DNA of 64,000 bases from Salinibacterium sp. dk2585 (GTDB lineage: Bacteria > Actinomycetota > Actinomycetes > Actinomycetales > Microbacteriaceae), in contig NZ_CP042856.1 in NCBI RefSeq assembly GCF_008001035.1, forward strand, positions 2,170,001-2,234,000, in the 5' to 3' direction. Positions 57,976 through 64,000 of this stretch are shown piece by piece (position 1 is the first letter of the stretch; the number at the start of each line of letters is the position of its first letter). Position numbers and translations under genes: made by a program. The notes beneath the pieces are model-generated. The model did no database searches. It was given only the letters and a program-made list of their open reading frames with translations, and was not told the DNA's origin.

Positions 57976-58316
57976 ACTTTGGCTCCGTTCCTTCGTGTGT
58001 CTGCGCACGCCCAATCGGCGTACGCGGGACGGGAAAGGTCCCAACTGAGACTCTCCCCCGCCCGCGGACTTTGGAGCAGGGACATAGGTCCCGCCGTCGA
58101 TGCGATTCCAAGATCCACTCTCCGTGGGACCGAAGGTCCCAGCCCCGGAACACGGCGGCTGCGCGGCGCACCTCATCCTTCCGGGGGATGATCCTTGGTA
58201 TCCGCGGTGCTGAGATACATCCGCCGGGTGATGGAACCGCCGTCCGCTTCGCGTATCCTGACGCGTAGACCGCTCTGTCCGCACCTTGTCGCCCGCGGGC
58301 ACCCCAGCCGAGATGA
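57976..58316. other. 341-base divergent regulatory region between gadB and the Ig-repeat gene
   Basis: No gene is visible here. It holds the three GGGAC/GTCCC palindromes (58026-58140). On the plus strand it holds TATCCT (58254-58259), a possible -10 for the gene at 58317. I cannot place a convincing -10 for gadB. Confidence 0.6.
58026..58140. promoter_or_regulatory. array of three DevR/DosR-like palindromes upstream of gadBC
   Basis: GGGAC(N7)GTCCC at 58026-58042, GGGAC(N4)GTCCC at 58079-58092 and GGGAC(N5)GTCCC at 58126-58140. The third extends to TGGGACC-GAA-GGTCCCA. The N4 version has exactly the arm sequence and spacing of the mycobacterial dormancy box core (GGGACTWWAGTCCC). Centres are about 48 and 52 bases apart. 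Read on the minus strand all begin GGGACCT. The DevR/DosR link is inference. Confidence 0.65.
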
Positions 58317-60419
58317 GTGACGCTGCAAAGTTCGCCTCCACCCGCGGCGGCCCCGCCAACGCGTCGCCGCGCCGTGCCTGCCGCGATGGTTGGCGCGCTG
58401 CTCGCGCTGCTCGCGCTGCTCCCTGCCCCCGCCTGGGCGGACCCCGCTGCTGCGCCTGAAGCGAGTCAGGCGAGCCAGTTCTCGGTGACGTCGCCGAGCG
58501 ACGGGGCCTTCATGGGTCGCACCGGCATCGTCGTTGCAGGCACGGGAAGCGAGATCGGGGCGACAGTGCAGGTCGCGGTCGACGGCACACCGGCGTGCAC
58601 CGCGGATGTCGAAGCCGATGCAAGCGACGGTCCCCTCTGGCAGTGCGCTGCGGTGCTGGCCAACGGCGCCGACCGTCTCATCACGGCAACGGAATCGAGC
58701 ACACAGGGCGAGACGAGTCAGAGCATCCGCGTGCATGTACTCGGCAGTCCCACGATCCATCCCTCCGGGGTCACTACTGGGCTGGTCTCCGGAACAGCGC
58801 TGCCGGGCTCCACCGTCGTCGTCACGCTCGCAGGCGACCCAGGTGGCTGCACCGCCTCGGCGAGTGCTGCAGGGGGGTGGTCCTGCGTTGTCACGGCAAA
58901 TCAACAGCGAGTGCCGTCAGGGACGTATCAAGTCGCGGCCAGGCAGGCGCACGCCGCGATCGGCCCCCCTCACAGCTACTCGGATGCCGTCTCGCGTCCA
59001 CTTGTGATTGACACCACCCCACCGCAGCCCCCGGTCATTGTCTCTCCCGCGCAAGACCATCGCTTCATCACCCTGCCCGCCACCTTCGCCGGGACCGGCG
59101 AGTCAGGCGCGACCGTGACGGTCTCGCTTAACCGCGTGCCGGTGTGCACCACGCTTGTGATCGACGGTCGGTGGTCATGCAGTGGCGGGAGCGCGCTCTC
59201 GGCTATGCCTCATGAGGTCCGCGCCATCCAGGTGGATGCAGCTCTCAACCACAGCTCGCCCAGCGCACCGCTTCGAGTCCTCTTCGGACCAGAATCCGCC
59301 TCGCCCACTCCGCGTCCAGCACCCGCGCCTCCCGGAGCGCCGTCACCCGCGCCCTCACCCTCTGACGCCACAGTCGACCCGAGCGCTCCTCCTGAGCCGA
59401 GCTATCCCGACCCGCGTGACTTCGGCTCTGCACCCCCACTCGCGGAGGGCGCGGGGGCGGATGCCTTCACCAACTGGGGAACGCCCACCGACTTCGGCGC
59501 GGGGATCCCCAGCATCCAGGAGAGCATCGATCGTGGCAACTGGAGCCGCGCCCCATTCATAGCCCTCGCGGCCATTGCCCTCATCGCCCTCCCCTCGCGG
59601 CTGCTCGCGAGTGAGCTTCGCGGGCGCTTCCGCCAGCGGCCCGCGATCCCGGTGCGTAATCGCGACCCTGTCCCCCTCATCGATGAGCACACCGTCGGCA
59701 TGTCGCCGTGGCTCTCCGCGGCCCTGCCCTTCGCCGTCACGGTCGCATTCATGGTCGCCTCGAACGGCGTCGAGGCCGAGGTACGTTACCTGCGCCTCGC
59801 CGCGGCCGTCGCGATTGCGCTCGGGGTACTGAACCTCGTGGGCGTCACGATCGCGACGCGGTTCGGGCGCCTCTGGCAGGGCATCGATGGCCGCCTTCGC
59901 TTCCGCCCCCTCCTGCTCGTCGCGGCGATCTTCTCTGGCCTGCTCTCGCGCATCGTCGGGCTCACCCCACCCTTCGTCACAGGCACGCTCATCGGCGTGC
60001 GGATGCCGTTCGACACCCCTGTACGCGGGCGCGCCATCGTCAACCTCCTGCAGGTCGGCTCCGTGTTGGTGCTCGGCCTCATTGGTTGGATCGGGCACTC
60101 CCTCGTCGGCGAGGTCGTGGGGTTCTGGCCATCACTCTTGAGCGAGATCTTTGCTGCCCTCTGCCTAGTGGGTGTCGGATCGACCCTCGTGCTCCTCCTC
60201 CCTGTCGGCGCACTGCCGGGGCGTGTGCTGTGGGAGTGGCACTCCTGGGCGTGGGCTGGCATCGCCCTCGTCGGCTACTCGCTCGCATTCGGCATCCTGC
60301 TCGGCGGGGCGGACGCCCACTGGCCGCTCGCGATCGTGCTCATCATCGCCGCGAGCATCGCGGCCCTCTTCATCGCCGCGTGGGCGATCCTCCGCTTCCT
60401 CGTGAGCCAGCCGGACTGA
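58317..60419 (+). CDS. secreted Ig-like-repeat protein with polytopic C-terminal membrane domain
   Basis: 700 residues. Signal peptide ending PAPAWA-DP (about residue 42). Three bacterial Ig-like repeats (about 50-140, 142-225, 235-325), each with a cysteine pair such as VPVCTTLVIDGRWSCSGG. A Pro/Ser-rich linker (about 330-365), then one membrane segment (about 415) and seven or so more (about 460-695). No family covers the whole. The GTG at 58317 lacks a clear ribosome site; an ATG 4 bases earlier is out of frame. The combination of outside adhesin-like repeats with a large membrane domain is unusual. Confidence 0.75.
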   Translation: MTLQSSPPPAAAPPTRRRAVPAAMVGALLALLALLPAPAWADPAAAPEASQASQFSVTSPSDGAFMGRTGIVVAGTGSEIGATVQVAVDGTPACTADVEADASDGPLWQCAAVLANGADRLITATESSTQGETSQSIRVHVLGSPTIHPSGVTTGLVSGTALPGSTVVVTLAGDPGGCTASASAAGGWSCVVTANQQRVPSGTYQVAARQAHAAIGPPHSYSDAVSRPLVIDTTPPQPPVIVSPAQDHRFITLPATFAGTGESGATVTVSLNRVPVCTTLVIDGRWSCSGGSALSAMPHEVRAIQVDAALNHSSPSAPLRVLFGPESASPTPRPAPAPPGAPSPAPSPSDATVDPSAPPEPSYPDPRDFGSAPPLAEGAGADAFTNWGTPTDFGAGIPSIQESIDRGNWSRAPFIALAAIALIALPSRLLASELRGRFRQRPAIPVRNRDPVPLIDEHTVGMSPWLSAALPFAVTVAFMVASNGVEAEVRYLRLAAAVAIALGVLNLVGVTIATRFGRLWQGIDGRLRFRPLLLVAAIFSGLLSRIVGLTPPFVTGTLIGVRMPFDTPVRGRAIVNLLQVGSVLVLGLIGWIGHSLVGEVVGFWPSLLSEIFAALCLVGVGSTLVLLLPVGALPGRVLWEWHSWAWAGIALVGYSLAFGILLGGADAHWPLAIVLIIAASIAALFIAAWAILRFLVSQPD

Positions 60420-60427
60420 CCCGAGCG

Positions 60428-61138
60428 TCAGAACAGGGAGGGCTCGGGGATCTCGTCGATCGGTTCCACGAGTTGGGGACCGTCGTTCCGCACGCTGTTG
60501 ACCGCGCGCGACACGGGATAGTAGGCGAGCTCGTTCGCGACATCCCGCGACGACAGCTGCAGCAATTCGACCCGCTCCGAGGGATCGAGGTGCCCGCCGA
60601 GCCAGTCGTCCATACTCTCGCGCGTCACGAAGGCGGGCATGCGATCGTGCACCTCACCCGGGGCGACATGCGCGTCGAGCGTCACGATCGCCATCGACAA
60701 CTGCCACGCAGCATCCGCCCCGCCCTTGGGATCACGCCAGGGGCGGATGATGCCCGCCATCGCGATGTCGCCCTTCTCACGGTGGATGAAATAGGGCTGC
60801 TTGCCATCCGGCAGCGCACGCCACTCGTAATACCCGAGTGCCGGGACGACGCACGAATGCTCGGCGAAGGCCGAGGCGAAGAGCCGGTTGCTTGTCACCG
60901 TCTCGATGCGCGCGTTGATGATCGGCTTGCCGCCGCCGAAGGTGGGCGACGAGGGCGGAACGATGCCCCAGCGCACCCCCGTGACCAGGCGCTCACCCTC
61001 ATGCTCGCGGATGACCGGGACCGTATCGGTCGGCGCGATGTTGTAGCGCGGGCGCCAGTCGTTGAAGTCGCCGCCTCTCGCGACGTACTCCTGGATGAGG
61101 TCGTCGGTCTCCTTGTTCATCGCGAAGCGTCCGCACAT
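60428..61138 (-). CDS. SOS response-associated peptidase YedK (HMCES family)
   Basis: 236 residues. The protein forms a stable thiazolidine crosslink to abasic sites in single-stranded DNA through its N-terminal cysteine. I chose the ATG at 61138 so that the protein begins MCGRF with the catalytic Cys2 exposed after Met removal. The frame opens three codons earlier with GTG. PRYNIAPTDTVPVI, GYYEWRA (catalytic Glu) and HDRMPAFV (catalytic His) are present. GGGGGA precedes the ATG. Confidence 0.94.
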   Translation of the reverse strand: MCGRFAMNKETDDLIQEYVARGGDFNDWRPRYNIAPTDTVPVIREHEGERLVTGVRWGIVPPSSPTFGGGKPIINARIETVTSNRLFASAFAEHSCVVPALGYYEWRALPDGKQPYFIHREKGDIAMAGIIRPWRDPKGGADAAWQLSMAIVTLDAHVAPGEVHDRMPAFVTRESMDDWLGGHLDPSERVELLQLSSRDVANELAYYPVSRAVNSVRNDGPQLVEPIDEIPEPSLF

Positions 61139-61215
61139 GTCCCCCACGCTACGCCCGGCCGCCGACGCGGGCCACGGGACATCCGTCTCGTGGAGAAGCC
61201 GGCGCGCCGCAGATG

Positions 61216-61289
61216 TGCCCCCACTGGGATTCGAACCCAGACTGAATCGATTTTAAGTCGACTGCCTCTGCCGGTTGGGCTATGGGGGC
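61216..61289 (-). tRNA. tRNA with anticodon UAA (tRNA-Leu), short variable loop
   Basis: 74 bases fold as a cloverleaf: acceptor GCCCCCA/TGGGGGC, a 3-pair D stem GCC/GGC with GG in the loop, anticodon stem GTCGA/TCGAT around CTTAAAA, T arm CTGGG-TTCGAAT-CCCAG, discriminator A. The anticodon is UAA (Leu, codon UUA). The variable loop is only about five bases, whereas most bacterial tRNA-Leu have a long arm. CCA is not encoded. Confidence 0.88.
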
Positions 61290-61307
61290 GAAGACCGCCC
61301 CCGCAGT

Positions 61308-62645
61308 CTACTTGCGGGCCGGAGCGGCCTTGGGGCGGGCCGCGTACTCCTCGAAGACCGCACGAGGCGCGTTGCGCATCTCGATGCCGACGGTGTCGCG
61401 GCGGAACAGGAAGGAGATAATCCAGTTGCCGAACACGCGAGCCTTGCGCTCCCACATGGGCATCGCGAGGCCGTGGTAGCCGCGGTGCATGAGCCATGCC
61501 AGCCCACCCTTGACGGCGATGCCACCAGACTGGAACACACCGTGGCCGATGCCGAGGCCGGCGACCGCGCCGAGGTTCTTGTGGAAGTACTCGCGGGGCT
61601 CATCGCCACGCAGGTGACCGACGAGGTTCTTCGCGAGGAGCTTGCCCTGGCGCACGGCGTGCTGCGCGTTCGGCACGCACATGCCCGCGACACCGCCGCC
61701 GCTGAGGTCAGGGACGGCGCTGACGTCGCCGGCGCCCCACACGTCGGTAACGATCTCGCCGTCTTCAGTGCGCGCGCGCAGGTCGGCACCAAGACGCAGG
61801 CGACCGCGCTCCTCGAGGGGAAGGTCGGTGTTGCGCAGCACGGGGTGCGCCATGACGCCCGCCGTCCAGATGATCGTGTCGGACTCGAACACCTGGCCCG
61901 TCGAGGTCTCGATGCGACCGTCGACCGCCGAGGTGAGTTGGGTCTCGAGGTGCACCTCGGCTCCGCGCTTCTTGAGGTTGTCGAGCACCCAGTGGCTCGT
62001 CTTGAGCGAGACCTCGGGCATGATGCGATCCATCGCCTCGATGAGGTGGAAGTGCGTGTCGTCAAAGCTGAGGTTCGGGTGCTGCGCGAGCAGCGCGCTC
62101 GCGAAGCTGCGCAGCTCTGCGAACACCTCGATGCCCGCGAAGCCGCCGCCGACGACCGTGATCGTGAGCAGACGGTCACGCTCGGGGCCGGGAGGAAGGG
62201 CGGATGCCTTCTCGAAGTTGCCGACGATGCGGTCGCGGATCGCCGCGGCCTCCTCGATCGTCTTGAGGCCGAACGCGTTGTCGGCGATGCCCGGGATGGG
62301 GAAGGTGCGGGTGATGGCGCCAGCCGTGACCACGACGATGTCGTACTCGAAGGCCCACTCCTCGCCGACCTCGGGCGTGATGGTCGCGGTCTTCGACGCG
62401 TGGTCGATCGCCGTGACGCGTGCCGCGACCACATTGGTCGACTTGAGGTGGCGACGCAGGGGAACCACGGCGTGCCGCGACTCAACGGTGCCAGCAGCCA
62501 CCTCGGGCAGGAAGGGCTGGTAGGTCATGTACGGGAGCGGGTCTACGACCGTGACCTCGGCCTCACCGCGACGCAGAAGCTTCTCCAGCTTGAGCGCAGT
62601 GTAGAAACCGGCATATCCGCCGCCGACGATGAGGATTTTTGGCAC
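61308..62645 (-). CDS. ndh: type II NADH dehydrogenase (NDH-2)
   Basis: 445 residues. A peripheral-membrane flavoprotein passing electrons from NADH to quinone without proton pumping. Two Rossmann motifs are visible: GGGYAGFYTA (about 8-17, FAD) and VVGGGFAGIEVFAEL (about 165-179, NADH). YQPFLPEVAAG and GVFQSGGIAVKGGLAWLMHRGYH are family features. GTG start with TAGAAT seven bases upstream; that box begins with the stop codon of the mycosin gene. Confidence 0.93.
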   Translation of the reverse strand: MPKILIVGGGYAGFYTALKLEKLLRRGEAEVTVVDPLPYMTYQPFLPEVAAGTVESRHAVVPLRRHLKSTNVVAARVTAIDHASKTATITPEVGEEWAFEYDIVVVTAGAITRTFPIPGIADNAFGLKTIEEAAAIRDRIVGNFEKASALPPGPERDRLLTITVVGGGFAGIEVFAELRSFASALLAQHPNLSFDDTHFHLIEAMDRIMPEVSLKTSHWVLDNLKKRGAEVHLETQLTSAVDGRIETSTGQVFESDTIIWTAGVMAHPVLRNTDLPLEERGRLRLGADLRARTEDGEIVTDVWGAGDVSAVPDLSGGGVAGMCVPNAQHAVRQGKLLAKNLVGHLRGDEPREYFHKNLGAVAGLGIGHGVFQSGGIAVKGGLAWLMHRGYHGLAMPMWERKARVFGNWIISFLFRRDTVGIEMRNAPRAVFEEYAARPKAAPARK

Positions 62646-62652
62646 GACGGCG

Positions 62653-62658
62653 ATTCTA
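62653..62658 (-). promoter_or_regulatory. -10 box of ndh made from the mycP stop codon
   Basis: TAGAAT on the minus strand. Its TAG (62656-62658) is the mycP stop, and the ndh GTG follows after seven bases. Confidence 0.45.
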
Positions 62659-63927
62659 CTCTTTTCGGCGCAGTCTCCCGAATTCGCGCGCCGCGAGCCA
62701 CCCGGCAGCGCCGAACGCGAGGACGAAGATCGTGTACACGAGCACGGGGATACCGACGAGACGCAGCTGGTCGAGGGTCGGCAGCACCGTGCCGAGAGGG
62801 CTCACCGGGCCAGCCACCTCCTGCTCCTCGATGGGAGTCGGCGACGGCAGCACCGGGGTGGGCGTGGGGATCGGCTCCGCATCCGCCCGGCGGTAGAGCC
62901 GGATCCAGTCGGTGAGGAGCTGGGCGGGATCCTCCCCCGCCGTCGCGACGGAACCCGACACCGCGGCATCCGCGTCAAGGAGTCCGTGCCCGTAGATGGG
63001 GCTCGGGTCACGCTGGCCGGGCACCTGCCGCGCCGTCTCGGTGATGCGGCTGATGACGTCGCCCGCGTTGAGCCCCGGATGAGCCGAGCGCACGAGGGCC
63101 ACGAGCCCCGCAACGATCGGCGCGGCGCCGCTCGTGCCGCCCCACGCCGAGTACCCGCCGCCGGGTGTCGCCCCGACGAGTTCCTCGCTCGGCGCCGACA
63201 CCGAGATCGTGATGCCCTGCGAGGAGGCGTCGAAGCTCGCATTGCCGCGCCTGTCGACGCCAGCGACCGTCAGCACCCCCGGCATGGTCGCGGGCGCCCC
63301 GACCTGGGTCGTGCCGCTGCCGCGGTTGCCGGCGGCCGCCACGACGACGACGTCGTTCTGCATCGCGTAGAGGAAGGCCTCATCCCAACTCTCGGGCCAC
63401 TCGATCGTGTTGCGCGTGAGCGACATGTTGATGACGTCGGCGCCGTTGTCGACCGACCAGCGCACCGCCTGCGCGATCTGGTCATCGGACGGCACGGTGC
63501 CCACGCCGAAGCCGACCGACACCGAGAGGAGGTTCGACTCGGGCGCGACACCGATCACGCCCGAATCGGCGCCCGTGCCGCGACCAGCGAGGAGCGACGC
63601 GACCATGGTGCCGTGCTCGCGACTCGAATACCCGACCGGCGTCTGCCCATCGGGCGCACCCACGCCCGAGACATCCGTGCCCCCGACGACCGCACCCGCG
63701 AGGTCGGGGTGCGTGCCGTCGATGCCCGTGTCAATCACGGCGACCGTGACGCCAGCGCCGCGGGTCTTCGCCCAGGCCTGCGTGATGCCGTAGTCGTCGA
63801 GCCAGTACTCGCGATCACGGATGCTGTCTGCCGCGGCAGGGGACACCGCAGGCGAGACCAGCGCCAGGAGGAAGGCAGCGACGAGTGCCGAAGCGATGGT
63901 GGAGCCCCGCCAGCGCTGGGGCGTCAC
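62656..63927 (-). CDS. mycP: mycosin-type S8 serine protease (type VII secretion associated)
   Basis: 423 residues. Signal peptide (about 1-33), subtilisin domain with the triad D66 (AVIDTGIDGTHPD), H105 (SSREHGTMVASLLAG) and S266 (GGTSGAAPIVAGL), a Pro-rich linker, and one C-terminal membrane segment (about 395-415). Mycosins keep type VII secretion systems intact. I chose GTG at 63927 because it overlaps by 4 bases (GTGA) the stop of a coding-like frame entering from the right edge. A GTG at 63987 is the alternative. Confidence 0.9.
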   Translation of the reverse strand: MTPQRWRGSTIASALVAAFLLALVSPAVSPAAADSIRDREYWLDDYGITQAWAKTRGAGVTVAVIDTGIDGTHPDLAGAVVGGTDVSGVGAPDGQTPVGYSSREHGTMVASLLAGRGTGADSGVIGVAPESNLLSVSVGFGVGTVPSDDQIAQAVRWSVDNGADVINMSLTRNTIEWPESWDEAFLYAMQNDVVVVAAAGNRGSGTTQVGAPATMPGVLTVAGVDRRGNASFDASSQGITISVSAPSEELVGATPGGGYSAWGGTSGAAPIVAGLVALVRSAHPGLNAGDVISRITETARQVPGQRDPSPIYGHGLLDADAAVSGSVATAGEDPAQLLTDWIRLYRRADAEPIPTPTPVLPSPTPIEEQEVAGPVSPLGTVLPTLDQLRLVGIPVLVYTIFVLAFGAAGWLAAREFGRLRRKE

Positions 63928-64000
63928 TTCACCCCGCTCGCCGTCGCTGAGTCGTCCTCTTCGCCTGAATAGTCGGCGCACTCGCACACCTCGGGAGACC
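63924..64000 (-). CDS. C-terminal tail of an unidentified gene at the right edge
   Basis: The frame entering from 64000 reads SPEVCECADYSGEEDDSATA and then SGVK before a TGA that overlaps the mycP GTG. The acidic tail, high third-position GC and 4-base overlap suggest a real gene, probably of the same type VII secretion cluster. Too short to identify. Confidence 0.4.
   Translation of the reverse strand, partial: SPEVCECADYSGEEDDSATASGVK

Overview
This is a high-GC Gram-positive chromosome segment, most likely from an actinobacterium of the family Microbacteriaceae. The evidence is a mycothiol amidase, a mycosin-type (type VII secretion) protease, the actinobacterial DUF4245 and DUF4307 proteins, a two-ligand glycine riboswitch before gcvTHP, a class-III guanidine riboswitch, abundant GTG starts and many apparently leaderless promoters (TANNNT, six bases, then the start codon). 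I see no rRNA, CRISPR array, insertion sequence or prophage. The window reads as core chromosome with small accessory patches.

Layout. 0-9 kb: an acetate permease pair (DUF485 + ActP), convergent with the gcvT-gcvH-gcvP glycine cleavage operon and its riboswitch, then a secreted VWA protein. 9-24 kb: small single-gene units, including a DoxX protein, an AhpD-like/GNAT pair, the riboswitch-controlled guanidinium exporter gdx, an MFS transporter, a nitroreductase, a membrane glycerophosphodiester phosphodiesterase, an acyltransferase, an AraC/GyrI-type regulator, a polysaccharide deacetylase, a TetR/DUF4386 divergent pair and the GTPase ychF. 24-30 kb: a DEDDh exonuclease, rmuC, a frameshifted AbiEi/DUF559-like pseudogene with an unusual octamer cluster upstream, and divergent glpX and fba. 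30-45 kb: a histidine kinase coupled to a degenerate kinase-like membrane partner, ispH, the xseA-xseB-DUF4245-carbonic anhydrase-fumC run, a PhoH-like protein, uppS with a class V aminotransferase, a hemolysin III protein and mca. 45-55 kb: greA, ilvA behind an AI-2E-family transporter, a YcaQ-type DNA glycosylase, lemA-htpX and an aldonolactone oxidase behind a D-serine-dehydratase-like PLP enzyme. 55-64 kb: a glutamate decarboxylase/antiporter acid-resistance operon preceded by three GGGAC/GTCCC palindromes resembling DevR/DosR boxes, a large Ig-repeat membrane protein, a YedK/HMCES protein, a short-armed tRNA with anticodon UAA, a type II NADH dehydrogenase, a mycosin protease and the tail of one more gene.

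How the genes work together. Several units concern small nitrogenous metabolites: glycine is sensed and cleaved, guanidinium is sensed and exported, threonine is deaminated, and glutamate is decarboxylated with likely GABA export. Central carbon genes (fba, glpX, fumC, actP, ndh) are scattered single units. The observations most worth testing are the DevR-like box array before gadBC, the kinase/pseudokinase pair, TAG stop codons that double as the first half of the next gene's -10 box, and the decayed AbiEi-like gene with its octamer cluster.
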